Of a stretch of 64,000 bases of DNA, positions 1-11,572 are shown piece by piece (position 1 is the first letter of the stretch; the number at the start of each line of letters is the position of its first letter). The notes beneath the pieces were generated by a model. That model searched no databases. It saw nothing but the letters and a program-made list of their open reading frames with translations, and was not told the DNA's origin. The stretch is from the NCBI RefSeq assembly GCF_000218685.1, contig NW_006763301.1, positions 62,001 through 126,000 on the forward strand, read 5' to 3'. The DNA is from Serpula lacrymans var. lacrymans S7.9 (Eukaryota > Basidiomycota > Agaricomycetes > Boletales > Serpulaceae). The translations under genes were made by a program, and so were the position numbers.

Positions 1-45
1 CATTTCTGTTGCTCGGCTATAATCGATAGTCTGACTGCGGACAAG

Positions 46-610
46 AACTCCTCCATTCACAATACAACGTTTATGCGAGCTGTGCTTACAGCCAAAACAA
101 CACTACCGCGCTCTCGGGAAATATCTCAGAGCCGTGGAAAAGACGCTTCTTGTCACATCTAGTTGGAATTCTTTCCCCATTGAATCCAATAATAACGGTC
201 CAAATACAACATCCATTTCACTAAGTGGTACCATACGAACTGTTCCCACCACTCCTTTATTCTCGCCCATTCCTTTCTTACACGATGATGCAAGACGCTC
301 CAAATCACGTAGTCCGCCTCCCTCACCACTTGCACTGAACGCAATGGAAGCCGGTGGCCCGGTGGAATCACTTACAGAAGGAATGCCCCAGAGAGCGCTA
401 GGACTGGTGGACGAACTGGATGACCCCAACCCAGGCCACATGAGTGACCATCCGACGGCTTTGACAGCCGTAACAACTGTGACTCCACAGCCATTTCTTG
501 GAAGCCTTGAGCAGAGATTTGTTAAAGCAGAGGGGGGTCCAGGAACGCAGGAAGGAGAGTCTCGTACTGATATGGCGGTTGATGGTGCAGATGATAAAGA
601 AAACAAATGA
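46..610 (+). CDS. PP4 regulatory subunit 2-like protein, C-terminal part (5' end outside window)
   Basis: This is the last exon of a gene that enters from the left edge. An intron ends at the CAAG acceptor at 41-45, and the frame then runs open to the TGA at 608-610. The first residues read TPPFTIQRLCELCL followed by HYRALGKYLRAVEK, which matches the conserved segment of PPP4R2, the regulatory subunit that guides protein phosphatase 4 in DNA-damage recovery and centrosome or splicing functions (family knowledge). The remaining ~150 residues are Ser/Pro-rich and acidic, look disordered and end in DDKENK, as in other PPP4R2 tails. In-frame stops upstream of the acceptor confirm that the first 45 bp are intronic. 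The domain call is fairly safe. The N-terminal half cannot be seen. Confidence 0.72.
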
Positions 611-753
611 CGAAGAACCCAGTATACACATCGTCCGCAAGTATACTGACAGGTGGCCGGGGCCCGTATCATTCTAATCCAACGCGTCAGTGGCGATGAA
701 CGCTCATTCACTCGTTTCATGGAAGGAGAAATACCTTAAGTCTCAAGAGACAA

Positions 754-1386
754 TCAACTAAGATCGCGTTTGATTTTCTCTAACATAGCAGACATCCGTA
801 GTTTCATATCGGGCTGTCCCTTGCCATTATGACTTCGCTCTCTCGACTGTTTCCTACCATCTCGATCTGCTCCATGTCTCCCTTGCGAACGATTTGAATT
901 CGATTTCTTCGTGTGTAGAGAACTAGGTGAAAAAGCTAGCTTTCTCAATTCACGTTTAGATAAATCTTGGTTGCGCTGAGTGTTTTGAGAATGTTCTTTC
1001 TTTGGATCTGTGTGTTGTTTGGCATCATAAGATGGAGGTCGCTGGGGGTGTCCTTTCATTGGACCGCGGGTAGATTTTTGATCTCTGTCAGCGTTCTTAG
1101 AACCAAGATTGTCGCTCTCTACGTTCTCGCCATCGTTGCCTTCAACAATGTCGACGCCTTCAGTTATCGGCGTATCTCTCCTCTGAAGCAAGCCTTCTTT
1201 CTTCTTCTGCGCTCTCCATTGGCTCTTCACTTTTTTAGTATCCACCCATGTTTGTTTCAGCTTTCTAGCTGTGGCAGGTCATGAAACCAGTAATGTGTCA
1301 GCATAGAAAGCAGACTCACCCCGATTAGTTGGAAGGTGCTGGAATGTAGGGGGCTTTCTTTTACCGGAAGTTTGAGTGGAGACCAT
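754..1386 (-). CDS. Small lysine/arginine-rich conserved protein, possibly nucleolar
   Basis: Two exons (1386-1320 and 1268-754) with a 51-nt GTGAGT...CAG intron give 193 residues. The N-terminus reads MVSTQTSGKRKPPTFQHLP, continuing into a basic RARKLKQTWVDTKK segment. The middle is polar and low-complexity, and the end carries a short conserved-looking motif, GQPDMKLRMSAMLEKIKRD. The composition resembles small ribosome-biogenesis or RNA-associated proteins, but I do not recognise the family, so that role is a guess. The start was chosen because ATG at 1386 opens the only frame that splices in phase into the long exon. The gene is divergent from eIF1, with 268 bp between start codons, so the two probably share a promoter region. 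Confidence 0.68.
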
Positions 1387-1654
1387 ACCTGCTGAAGCCG
1401 TGCAAGTTATTGTTGGACTGATAGTTCTAGTGAAAATTATGTCACTAAGGTCAGTATTCCTGGAGGACCCCGGTACCTGATGAGGGATTAATGAATCAGA
1501 TTCCTGCAGTGCACGGGGTCCACAGTTGAATATGTAATGATTGTGGCTAGATAAATCAAGCCCTCAATCGTTTCTTTCCTCAACTTTCACGTTGTCTTCG
1601 AATCAGAAAACACTCCCCACTCAATCCTCAGATCTATATATTTCTAGCTATCGC
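1387..1654. promoter_or_regulatory. Divergent promoter between the basic protein and eIF1 genes
   Basis: This 268-bp spacer separates two outward-pointing start codons and must hold both core promoters and both 5' UTRs. The eIF1 side has a pyrimidine-rich stretch and a TATATA-like run just before the ATG. No specific factor site was recognised. Confidence 0.5.
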
Positions 1655-2172
1655 ATGAGCGTGCAGAACCTCAATTCCTTTGGTGGGCAACGCACCTAGT
1701 TTTGTACTTTTTCGCTGGCACTGATTCGTCACTTCCCTTCTCAGACCCCTTCGCTGATGAGGGCGACCCCCTCGGAGGCAACAACGACGTCGGATCTCAG
1801 CAGAATTACATTCACATTCGTATTCAGCAGAGAAACGGGAGAAAGACACTCACCACTTTACAGGGATTGCCTAAGGGTCAGTTATCTTACCCCCGTCCTA
1901 CTCTCGGAACTGACTCAGCAATTCATTATTAGAGTATGATTCGAAAAAACTTCTGAAGGCTTTCAAAAAGGTGTGTAATCGTGTCTAGAATGGTGTCGTT
2001 ATGTGTTACTCATCTTCATTGCCATCAGGAATTCGCCTGTAATGGAACTCTCGTTGACGACGAAGAAATGGGTCAGGTCATTCAGCTTCAAGGTGATCAG
2101 CGGGTCAAGATAGCCAACTTCCTCACGGAAGAGGGTATCCCGAAGAACACTATCAAGTTGCATGGGTTCTAA
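1655..2172 (+). CDS. sui1: Translation initiation factor eIF1
   Basis: Four exons (1655-1682, 1745-1876, 1933-1970, 2029-2172) give 113 residues, the normal length of eIF1. The protein starts MSVQNLNSFDPFADEGD and ends with the SUI1 fold, including QNYIHIRIQQRNGRKTLTT, LPKEYDSKKLLKAFKKEF and a C-terminal EGIPKNTIKLHGF. eIF1 binds the 40S P site, enforces start-codon stringency and dissociates when AUG is recognised (family knowledge). All three introns keep phase and have GT-AG ends, and the second ends near a CTGACTCA branch-like sequence. The first coding exon is only 28 nt. Nothing suggests damage. The gene is head-to-head with the basic-protein gene on its left. Confidence 0.95.
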
Positions 2173-2541
2173 GTGTGGTGTCAGAACGAACGGCGGAAGC
2201 TCTTCTTTTGCCGTAGCGTCCAGGTTGACGCCATGCGCACGTCTCACTGTACAGTTACAACTTCTTTTCTTATGTTTCATACGCGTGTATGTACTTTAAA
2301 GAATATCTTCCTGCTATGCATTATACGGACTAAATTTCCTGGATGGATTAAACATTTGAACATCAATACAAACAACAACGTGAAGTCGATTAGTACCTTC
2401 TCAGCACATGGATTTACGAATAGGTAAGTTGGAATTACAGATTCAGTGCCCATCATCTATGATGAGCCTGTATAACAGGTCAGGACGCAATTCCACCTAA
2501 TATTGATCGAATATCCTTCATCAATCGAGGCAAGGAGATAA

Positions 2542-3493
2542 CTACTTAATTTTGTCGAGAGGCCTGTAAAATAAAAACTTTAGCATAGGAACCTTGACGA
2601 GGAAGATATCTATTTACCTGTTGAATCCTCCGCGACTGTTTGAAAGTGATGTGAGAGACATGCACATTAAAGATATACAAGACGCACCGATTCATGTACT
2701 GACGCCATGTTCTCATTTTTTTAATATTGACAGAACCCTCCTGATTGCCCTCCACATGTCTCCCCTGTAAACAAAGGAGTAAACACAAAGCGCTAGGGGA
2801 TATTTGGCCAGCTGATCTGACCTTGGTTGTTCCAAATCCATTAAGACCCATCATAGCCATCATGGCTTCGTCATCGGGATTAGTTGCATCTTCTGCTTCA
2901 CCATCTTCCATAGCTGTATCTGCACTCTCCTCTGGTTTTGTGTGAGCAGAAGACTCCGCAGGGATAGACACTAAACCTTTAAATCAGACCAACAGAACAG
3001 AAATGACAAGGTATCCACTTACCTTGACGGAAGGGTACGTCCTTCACCGGTACACGTTCTCGGTCGCGCCTTGAAGCATCCCTAATGTCGGGTTGCTTGC
3101 CGTCATCCTTGTCCCAAACATCCTTTTCTCGAGGTTCCTCCTTTCGAGATGCCTCCCGCCTGTCGTCCCCGCCATCACGCTTCTCTACCTTTCTTTCACC
3201 ACGTTCGCCATCCCTTCTCTCGTCCCGCCTCGAGTCTCTGTAGTCTCTATCTCTATCTTTACCATGATCACGTCTGTCTATCATACGTGTCAGTACATCA
3301 ATCCATACTATAGTTCATGTAACGTACCCCTGCGTGGTGGGCTTCGTGACCGGCTGTCTCTTCTCCTAGGAGCATCGCGATATCCACCTCTGCCACCGCG
3401 GCTACTAGAATGACGATCACGGTCACGGTCTCTGTCCCTATCAACCCTCTCCCAGCTTCTGTCTCGCCGTCTGTGGTCGTGCCTTGAGGACAT
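2542..3493 (-). CDS. U4/U6.U5 tri-snRNP 27-kDa protein (SNRNP27 family)
   Basis: Six exons (3493-3328, 3277-3023, 2970-2822, 2764-2688, 2635-2618, 2563-2542) give 228 residues. The N-terminal two thirds are an RS/RD/RE-rich domain (MSSRHDHRRRDRSWERVDRD and later repeats) typical of splicing factors. The C-terminus carries the diagnostic 27K block: AMMAMMGLNGFGTTKGRHVE, then VNIKKMRTWRQYMNRRGGFN, ending RPLDKIK. In the family this block is essential for the spliceosomal tri-snRNP and contacts near the 5' splice site. The fifth exon is an 18-nt microexon, and without it the conserved MNRRGGFNR motif cannot be read. The gene faces the probable mitochondrial gene at 3677, with 183 bp between starts. 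Confidence 0.9.
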
Positions 3494-3676
3494 TGTCGCC
3501 GTCGGTGGACAAGCTTAGTGTGACGCTGTCACAGCGCTGTATTTCCTTTCCAAGTTCTTCTGCTTTCAGCGCACTTCCGAGTCCAAGTCTGACTAGATCT
3601 GACTTTTGACGCGCCTTCATCTGAGCAGACTCATTCCAGCTTTTTTTTTCGCTGGGCTTCTAGCATAGAGGTCATT

Positions 3677-4557
3677 ATGAATACTTTCAGACAGGCTTCC
3701 CGGAGTACGGCACTCCATGCTGCTCGTACAGCACGTCAAGAAGGCGAGCAAGTCGAACTTGACATATATTTCAGCTTTTTGCAACGCTCATTGATCCAGC
3801 TCAGGACCGTACTAGGGTTCACATACAACTGAGAGGCTTGCCTCGCTCTGCACTCCCTTCAGACATACGACGAACCGTCATTCGCGAAAAGTTGACCGCT
3901 GTTACTGATAGTACGCCATACCATTATATATTTGCGGTCTTTTCTGACTTTTGTGGGTGTACCACAGTTGTTCTCGACTACCACCGCTTCAATCCAACGG
4001 GTCGAGCTTACTTGACAGTTTCCCATCCTGACTTTATGAAAACGAATCTGCATGCTCTGGAAAATGCTACCGTCGGCGGAATCCCATTCGAGTCTTATTC
4101 CGCACCACCTCCAGCGTCCGGTCCCCCTGAAAGAACGCGTGGACCGAAAGGACGTGCCGAGGCTGCAGATAGAGGGCTTATTACAGGCAATGGACCTCGA
4201 GGGGGCCTGCTAAAACCAGGAAAAAATGTCGTTATTTGGGGTTTCCCGGGGAGAATGACTCCGGACATGGTAAAAACCTTTCTGATAGGTTATAAACTAA
4301 GTGCGGAAGGGAGCAAACAGGAGGTACTCCAAGTTGGCATGTACGTCTTCATGGTCTCATAAAATCACTTATATCTCAGATTGACGGCCGGTTATTTCCT
4401 CAGTCCTCCAGGTGGCTTTTCCCTGTACACGAGATATCTTGTTCGCATGTCATCAGTGGCAGAGGCTCATCGTTTGGTTCGGAGGCTACATATGACGTTT
4501 TATGAGCCAGAGTCATGGGGGGAGAAGTATGAGATACGTGCGCGCGTCATATATTAA
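3677..4557 (+). CDS. Probable mitochondrial protein with a degenerate RRM-like region
   Basis: Four exons (3677-3751, 3805-3910, 3968-4340, 4380-4557) give 243 residues. The start MNTFRQASRSTALHAARTAR is basic, rich in hydroxylated residues and free of acids, as in mitochondrial presequences. Residues ~130-230 contain KNVVIWGFPGRMTPDMVKTF and later SVAEAHRLVRRLHMTFYEPE, which look like RNP2 and helix-2 segments of an RNA-recognition motif, although no full RNP1 is visible. The family was not recognised, so RNA binding in mitochondria is an inference. The third intron would be only 39 nt, the shortest of the trusted set, and the first has a weak GTCGAA donor. Exon ends there are less certain than the body of the protein. 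Confidence 0.65.
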
Positions 4558-4676
4558 ACGTCTTGGTTAGAGGTGCATTAACAAGAATATTACTGCATAA
4601 TTTATTCTTTTTGTCTTTCAAGTCTATGACTAATTGAAAATCGCGCAAAACCTGTTGTACAACAGCAGCAACAAAA

Positions 4677-5590
4677 TTACATTCTCTCAGCCTCAATGTC
4701 ATCTATACGAGAACGGTGACCCTGTAGAGATAAAAAGTTGTCATACAAATGTACCAGAAGCAGCGTAAAAAGATGCATACCAATCTGGTGTTATCCCCTT
4801 CATCTTCAGGTGACCGTCCTCTTTTATGTGTAACTTCACCTGGTACCTCTGTTTCTTTCCAGTCTTCACCACCACCTGCCACAGCTCCAGGACCTTCCGT
4901 AGCATCAGCATAACGCTCTTCTACTTCTCTACGTCTCTCAATCTCTAGTCTCTGCGCTTGAGCACCCCATCCTCCACGACCAGGATCATAGTCTTGCCTG
5001 TGCTCGTCTCTCACCTGCAAACATCACATTTTAGAAAGTTTCAATTATGGCTATGCGAGTCAACATTACCTGTCCACCGCTCTTGCCTCGACCGAATTGC
5101 CTTCCTTCCTTGTAGCCTAAGTCCAAATCACAACGGATGATGCGCTCGTCCAACTTGGTACCACTAACATATCTCATGCTTGCCAAAGCCTCCGCATGGG
5201 TATAGTATTCAACGAAACAAAATCCACACGGCGTTCTATAATTCTCCACATGAGGGAGAGAGAATCACTAGGGGTAGGTGTTGCACACGAGAATTACTAC
5301 AAACCTGGTATTGCGGTCGAGACCCATAATGATACGTTTGATACCTCCACCATCCTCCGGGCTGGCACATTTTGTAAACAACTCGTATATCTGCTCTTCT
5401 GTCGTATAGAAACTCAAATTACCAATCTGTATGTTCTCAAAGTTAGAGTGCACGTCGAGAAAATATATATATTACATACGTATAGTGTTGTTGATCTCGA
5501 CAGCAGCTCATTTTGCTTACTTCTATCCACGCGGGCCTGTGAGTCCTTGTAATTTGACGGCTGGTCCAATGCCTGCACAACGTGCGCCAT
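4677..5590 (-). CDS. cbp20: Nuclear cap-binding protein subunit 2 (CBP20)
   Basis: Five exons (5590-5480, 5426-5305, 5235-5070, 5014-4781, 4721-4677) give 225 residues. The RRM is textbook CBP20: [20 protein letters not shown] (RNP2 side), [39 protein letters not shown] (RNP1) and [20 protein letters not shown], followed by the [16 protein letters not shown] tail that folds over the cap. The conserved tyrosines and the RxxCDLD segment that stack or hydrogen-bond on m7G are present. CBP20 works with CBP80 in mRNA splicing, export and the pioneer round of translation (family knowledge). A disordered acidic C-terminal extension follows, as in other fungi. The start [19 protein letters not shown] matches the known N-terminal extension. 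It is divergent from Rpt3. Confidence 0.95.
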
Positions 5591-5782
5591 AGCAAATGTC
5601 GAATCAACAGAGGTTCAAGCAATTGAACAGCCACTGGGATGGGCTTAACCCATACATAAAAGGAAAGGTAGTCCCACGGCATACCCACCCTGCGATGGGA
5701 CGCGTGAGCCGCGTCAGCTTTGGACGAGTACTTGAAAGTCACCAAACCAACTTTTACTCTTGACCGTTCAAAGCTATTCATC
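5591..5782. promoter_or_regulatory. Divergent promoter between CBP20 and Rpt3 genes
   Basis: 192 bp lie between the two start codons. No proteasome-type PACE element was spotted by eye. Both core promoters must be inside this spacer or overlap the first exons. Confidence 0.45.
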
Positions 5783-7422
5783 ATGGACGAAATAGGGATT
5801 GAAATGCATGTACGTGACTATGTCTATCTAACTCTCCGACCACTGTGTGCTAATACTGTCGCAGGAACCAACCTTCGAGTCCGTTGTGACCGAGAAGGCA
5901 GCTTTCTACAAAGAACTGCATGAGGAGGATTTGTACACGAAGTACAAGAAGCTGGCACGGCACCTGGAAATGCTGGAGATCCAGGAAAGCTATATTAAAG
6001 ATGAACAAGCAAACCTAAAGCGAGAGCTCATCCGTGCGCAGGAGGAAGTCAAGCGTATCAAGTCCGTACCACTTGTTATTGGCCAATTCCTCGAACCTAT
6101 AGACCAGAGCACTGGAATTGTGGGGTCAACAACTGGTTCTAACTATGTTGTCCGGATTCTATCGACTCTAGACCGCGAACTCCTGAAACCATCCTCATCT
6201 GTTGCCTTGCATCGTCATTCAAATGCTCTGGTTGACATTCTTCCACCGGAAGCAGATTCTTCTATTTCCATGCTTGGTAAAGAAGAAAAACCAGATGTAT
6301 CGTATTCGGATGTCGGTGGGATGGACGCACAAAAGCAGGAGATTAGAGAAGCAGTTGAGCTTCCTCTCACTCACTTCGATCTTTACAAAAAAATTGGAAT
6401 CGATCCTCCTCGGGGTGTTCTGCTGTATGGTCCACCAGGTGAGTTTGGCACGCTGATTATTACCTCGTTCAATATTGATTATCGCTTCAGGAACCGGTAA
6501 GACTATGCTTGTAAAAGCCGTAGCCCACCACACAACAGCCGCATTTATCCGCGTCGTTGGAAGCGAGTTTGTGCAGAAGTACTTAGGTGAAGGTCCCCGC
6601 ATGGTCAGAGATGTTTTCCGTCTCGCCCGGGAGAATTCTCCAGCTATCATCTTCATTGATGAAATCGATGCTATCGCTACGAAACGTTTTGATGCTCAAA
6701 CCGGTGCGGACCGGGAGGTGCAACGTATTCTGCTTGAACTTCTCAATCAAATGGACGGTTTCGACCAAGGAAGCAATGTGAAGGTAAGCATCCTAGTGAT
6801 ATAAATCCAGCAATATATTAAGGTTCGATGACCTAGGTTATTATGGCCACAAATCGTGCCGACACTCTTGACCCTGCCTTGCTACGTCCCGGACGTCTGG
6901 ACAGAAAAATAGAGTTCCCACTACCGTCTCGACGTGAAAAACGTCTCATCTTCCAGACTGTCACTAGCAAGATGAATCTAGGTCCTGATGTGGACTTGGA
7001 AGACTGTGCGTGCCGTGCTTATTTATTCAATCTCTTCATGTACTCATGCTAGCAACAGATGTTTCGAGACCCGACAGGTTATCTTCTGCAGAGATAACAT
7101 CCATTGTACAAGCAGCTGGCCTTCAAGGTATGAGTGATATACTTAATGCCAGTAAATCAGTAACCCTAATCATCACTCAGCGGTACGGAAGAACCGGTAT
7201 GTAATACTTCCGGTGGACTTTGAGGAGGCGTGGAAAGTAAGTTATTTGGTCTTTTATTTGGCACCGTCGCGTCAACTATATAAACTTTAAAACTGACCAT
7301 CTTCTCAACCATTACCAGCAAACGGTCAAACGGTCAGACGACACCCACGAATTTTGTACGTTGTCCGTATTTCTGTTCCGTATTATATGCTAACTTTTTC
7401 ATCGACCGATTCAGACCGATAG
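5783..7422 (+). CDS. rpt3: 26S proteasome regulatory particle ATPase Rpt3
   Basis: Eight exons (5783-5809, 5865-6438, 6491-6783, 6837-7005, 7059-7127, 7181-7236, 7319-7355, 7415-7422) give 410 residues. The order is an N-terminal coiled coil ([20 protein letters not shown]), the OB domain ([20 protein letters not shown]), then AAA+ with Walker A split by an intron (LLYGPPG/TGKTML), Walker [21 protein letters not shown], sensor-1 ATNRAD and the arginine-finger region [16 protein letters not shown]. The C-terminus ends in THEFYR, one residue from the usual HbYX-type FYK tail that opens the 20S gate. Rpt3-specific phrases ([20 protein letters not shown]) separate it from Rpt1/2/4/5/6. The last coding exon is only 8 nt. 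All phases close. It unfolds ubiquitinated substrates in the 19S base. Confidence 0.95.
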
Positions 7423-8182
7423 TAGTTTTATCATGGTACGTTCTCTCTCGATCAGTTCCTCGAATTTTGTTTACTTAAAAGTGTCTGTTGCAGTCATTGG
7501 CCTTGTATCCTATTTTCTGCAAATCGCATTTTCTCGATCTCTGTTTTGAGTGATGTCGCATGGATTTCCCTAGCAGCTCCCTTCACTTTAGCGTCATGCT
7601 GCATGTTTCACGGCATGGCGCTCATTCTTACGAGCAAGAGTTACATGCCTGTTCATTTATTTTGCCCCGCTCGTCCACTTTCGTAAGATTGGGCGTACCC
7701 ATGGTTTCGTCCCCATGGGCAGCGAGGTTCACACGCAGGAGACATTTCTTTCTATTACAAGAATGTTGGTCTGAGATGTAATTATATGTGAGTAGTTTCT
7801 CCCTCCACGATCTCCGTGATTTCTGATATGTCATTTAGGACTGATAAGTAATGAAACAATTGAAATATTCCTTGTTTATTTCCGACATTATCCTTAAGTT
7901 TTTCTTTTTCTTTTCTTCCTCTTTGCTCCCCAACACTCTGGACGGCGTTCTTTCACCTACACGCACGTTCTCATTTTAAGGGAGCCATAGTGATACTACG
8001 ACTGCGTCATTGTGCGCGGTCGCCCTACTTGTTAACGGGCTTTCATGACGATCAGGATGGGAGCTTCGAAGATTTGATTGGGAAACAATATACAATATAT
8101 CCATCATCTACGGATTTATGTAAATACACTGATGTCTTTTAGAAATGTGATCAAATAATAACAGATTAGGCTATCATTATCC
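7423..8182. other. Intergenic region between convergent Rpt3 and P5C reductase genes
   Basis: 760 bp, mostly the two 3' UTRs. Short open frames exist (for example 7560-7781) but have no splice context, codon pattern or recognisable protein. Nothing else was seen. Confidence 0.5.
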
Positions 8183-9403
8183 TTATTTTTTGGTGCTTGG
8201 TTGACCAAGCTCGCTCGCACGTTCTGTCGCCACCTGGATAGCTCGTGCAATGGTAGATCGAACCTTGCCATCTTCCATTGCCAACAACCCAGCAATGGTA
8301 CAACCACCTGGAGCTGAGAGGAATTCAATGTGTGGTACAAAACAGAAATCAGTGGAACATACTCGTCACCGAGTCTTTGATTTGGGCGGGATGAGCACCA
8401 GGTTGGAGTGCCATGCGTGCAGCACCTTGCAAGGCTACATGAAAATTGCATCAAAACTGCTTTGCGAAAGCGATGTTCGGGACTCTCACTTTGGGATGCT
8501 AATTCAAGTGCTTCGGCTCGGGGGAGTCCCATCATCACACCACCATCTGCCATTGCCTCTAGGAAAATACAAGCGAACGCAGGGCCAGATCCAGACAATG
8601 CGGTGCAGGCATCGAAATGTTTCTCGTCAAGGAAGCGACATCGGCCAATTGAGGAGAAGATATTGAGGATGGTCGTGCGATCGAGATCCGCATGAGACGA
8701 CTGTGGAAGGTTGCTCACTACAGTCATTCCTTCGCGAATCTGAAGAAACAAAGTTTGTCAGTTTTGAAACGATATGCAGGTACAATGTTTTGGAGCACCC
8801 TGCAGGGAGTGTTAGGCATGGCACGGACGACCTTTGTCGACGGAGAAACTAATGCAGTGAGTTGTGAAATAGTTACTCCAGCCAAGATGCTAATAACGAG
8901 TTTCCCTTCTAAAGCATCTGCCATGCCAGCCTCGGTGAGGATCGAGGATACCTGCTGCGGCTTGCAGCTTCGCCACGGTTCCTTTCAGCATTAAAATCTT
9001 GCAATTCACGACAAACTCTTACCAGAGAATAATGACGTCGGCATGTTGTGCAGCCTGCACATTTTCTGAGACCAAGATTTGTACCTGCGAGCCAAATCCT
9101 CCAAGAGCAGCGAAGGTGTGCCCAAGTTTTCTGGCGCTTTCCTCTCTGGTTACACAGGCAATGAAATATGAGGGCAGAGATGGGTCTGACTCGATATCGA
9201 CAGCAGGTGTGGAAGTCCCAGGAGTATGCGACTCCCACTTTGGGAAAGAGCGAGCACGATCTTTTGATTGCAAGCTATCTATTACCCCAGATATGATAGC
9301 GATGCCCATCGTCCCGCATCCTAGATCAAGAGTAAGATCGGAATGAGCGTGCCAATGGGAAGATATAACAAGCTGCACCTATCACACATAACGTATAACC
9401 CAT
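8183..9403 (-). CDS. pro3: Pyrroline-5-carboxylate reductase
   Basis: Six exons (9403-9379, 9320-9023, 8967-8799, 8739-8490, 8434-8363, 8313-8183) give 314 residues. The Rossmann start is MGYTLCVIGCGTMGIAIISG (GxGxMG NADPH motif, split by the first intron). It is followed by DVIILCCKPQQVSSILTEAG, GKLVISILAGVTISQL, VVRAMPNTPC and the C-terminal dimerisation domain with LSGSGPAFACIFLEAMADGG and DSVTTPGGCTIAGLLAMEDG. It reduces P5C to proline, the last step of proline synthesis. Length and motifs are normal, and the third exon needs the GAAG acceptor to preserve CCKPQ. A TGAGTCA site lies at 9476-9482, 73 bp upstream of the ATG, consistent with general amino-acid control. It is divergent from ALG13. 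Confidence 0.94.
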
Positions 9404-9610
9404 GTTGAAAGGATGAAAGCAAAAGTTTTAAAATTTTAAGATTCAAATCATGCGAAGTAACTCAAAAACTGTCACTGAGTCATTCCAAAAATCCATTCTG
9501 TAGTGTTTCTATCAAGAAGCAGTTTCTCCAGATATCGTCAGATTATGTAATTTCTGTAAAATTAATCGATTTACTAAGGTTAGCAACGTTGAGCTCAACA
9601 GTTTTCCTGG
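9404..9610. promoter_or_regulatory. Divergent promoter between P5C reductase and ALG13, with a TGAGTCA site
   Basis: The 207-bp spacer contains the palindromic-core heptamer TGAGTCA at 9476-9482, the consensus site of Gcn4/Cpc1 bZIP factors. The same heptamer precedes the serine and arginine genes in this window. Function is inferred from sequence alone. Confidence 0.55.
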
Positions 9611-10233
9611 ATGCTTGCCTTCGTGACCGTTGGCTCTACCAAGTTTGATCTGCTTGTACAAGCCATTTTTTCTGAACCAGTCCTTCGTATCTTACACGAG
9701 AAAGGATACACTCGTCTTGTTCTTCAACGTGGTAACTCTCAGGTCGACTTCGTCGGGACAACAGAGAGCTTCACTGTGCAGAAACATGGTGTAGATATCG
9801 AAATATGGAAATTCAAACCCTCTCTACAGGATGATTATATGAGAGCAGATTTGGTTATAAGCCATGCAGGTACTTTTCGATACCAGTAGCGCCATGATCC
9901 TCGATTCGAGTGTCTTTACAGGGTCTGGCACCATACTCGATGTCTTACGCCTCGGGAAGCCCTTGATAGTGATACCCAACCCTTCTCTACTGGACAACCA
10001 TCAAGAAGAACTAGCCTCAGCTCTTGCTACTCTTGGTCACTTGAAAGCAACTCATGTGTAGTGAGCTTCAGATAAATCACCTCAGTGGAATGTTGTATCG
10101 ACCTTGTACTTTCTTGTCAAACAGCGATTTATCGCAGGCAATCGCAACGTTTGAGCCGTCTTCGCTCGTGCCCTTTCCAGCATTTGATGGCAGCAAGTTT
10201 CAAAAGTTGTTGGATGAGGAGATGGGCTTTTAA
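9611..10233 (+). CDS. alg13: UDP-GlcNAc transferase catalytic subunit Alg13
   Basis: Three exons (9611-9869, 9922-10055, 10138-10233) give 162 residues. [20 protein letters not shown] is the family start. [28 protein letters not shown] and [20 protein letters not shown] form the GT28 UDP-GlcNAc-binding C-terminal fold, including the HAGSGT loop and the NHQ.E motif. Alg13 is recruited by the membrane protein Alg14 to the cytosolic ER face and adds the second GlcNAc to dolichyl-PP-GlcNAc, early in N-glycan synthesis. The last exon is easy to miss because the frame reads to a stop just past the second donor; splicing at CAT|GTGTAG gives the expected [16 protein letters not shown] tail. ALG3 of the same pathway lies ~21 kb away. 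Confidence 0.93.
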
Positions 10234-10366
10234 TATACGAATCCTGGGAGATTAGTGTTATAACACGCTACTACTACCAGTACTGCTGTGCATGCGTCGC
10301 GGTGGTCGCGGTACTCTCAGATTAAACCTTATCGACACTCTTTATCTTTGATGAATATCTCGAACA

Positions 10367-11422
10367 ATGTCTTCCAAGGATGTCATTCGGGCTGCTGTTC
10401 TCGATGATCCCCAGTCACACGAAGATGTGCACGTCCACGCGATATATGATAAGATCGCGACACATTTTTCTTCTACGCGCTACAAGGCAAATATACATGC
10501 ATTCATCGGACAGACGTTTTCTTTATAACTAACTAGTATCTTTCCAGCCATGGCCCATAGTAGCTCAGTTCCTTTCTGGACTTCCAACGGGCTGGATTGG
10601 TCTAGATTCTGGTACAGGAAACGGAAAATACCTACCACTTCCCTATGACCGCCCCGGAAGCGTGTTGACAATCGGGCTTGATAGGAGCCGCAATCTCTTG
10701 CATATAGCAAGGACGGCAGGGCAGAATCCCTCCCCCACCAGAGAGGTCGTATGGGGAGACGTACTCGGGAACGGATGGAGATCTGGGGCCTTTGTGAGTG
10801 AATATCTAAGGAACATGACGCAGCGCCTGAACGACATTAGGATTATGCCATCTCGATAGCGACTATACACCACTTAGCATCCTATGAACGACGCCAAATT
10901 GCTGTAGAGGTGATTCAGCCTCTTGTGGGTCCCCTTTGCTTCGCATTCAAACCTTTGATTTTATAGCGACTTCTCGAGTGCGTGTCACCATCACATGGCC
11001 GTATTCTCATCTACGTATGGGCCATCGAACAAGATCAACTCTCTAAAAGAAATGTTCCCCTGGATCATGAAGCCCTGAGTGAATCCACAGAACCTATAGT
11101 GGGGCAAGATGTCTTTGTTCCATGGGCTATGACACCACAAAATGTCAAGGCAAAAATAACAAGCAACTCAAAACTTCAGGCTGGCAGCAGTGATTCATCA
11201 GACGGGCCAGAAACCTGTCCACCTCCTGTGTACAACCGTTACTACCACATGTTCGCAAAAGGAGAGCTTACCATGTTGGTCCGCGACGCTGCAAAAGCTC
11301 TAAAGATCGAAGTGGGGGTGCCAGAAGAATATACAGAACCAGGAACGAGAGGGATTACAGTCACGCAAGATGGATGGGAGAGATCGAATTACTACGTAGA
11401 ACTGAGGTGCTGGGAAATATGA
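10367..11422 (+). CDS. trm9: Trm9-like tRNA wobble-uridine methyltransferase
   Basis: Four exons (10367-10486, 10548-10793, 10841-10909, 10967-11422) give 296 residues. Motifs: VHAIYDKIATHFSSTRYKPW, then GLDSGTGNGKYL as SAM motif I, DRSRNLL, GDVL, and DYAISIATIHHLASYERRQI, ending GWERSNYYVELRCWEI. The order and ending are those of Trm9/ALKBH8-type enzymes, which with Trm112 finish mcm5U34 in tRNA-Arg and tRNA-Glu. In SAM motif I the usual DVGCGNGK reads DSGTGNGK, a mild departure. The first intron has GC instead of GT at the donor (AAG|GCAAAT at 10487) with a strong CTAACTAG branch region. No canonical GT donor in phase exists, so the GC-AG reading is well supported. Confidence 0.9.
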
Positions 11423-11572
11423 TTCCTTTGAATAATGGCTGGATCTCAATTGTAGACGTTCAACAACTCGCCCATTGAGACTGATGCGCGACCCAAATGG
11501 AATAGATTGTGCAAGGGCAAAAACAATGATACAACGATGCAGATCACAAAATCAATGACACGAAGGGAACAA

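Noticed and set aside
103..720. A 205-residue minus-strand frame over the PPP4R2-like exon
   Set aside because: It is antisense to a plus-strand frame with clear PPP4R2 family sequence and has no splice or family support.
7560..7781. A plus-strand open frame after Rpt3
   Set aside because: Short, no recognisable motif, lies in the likely 3' UTR, no splice context.
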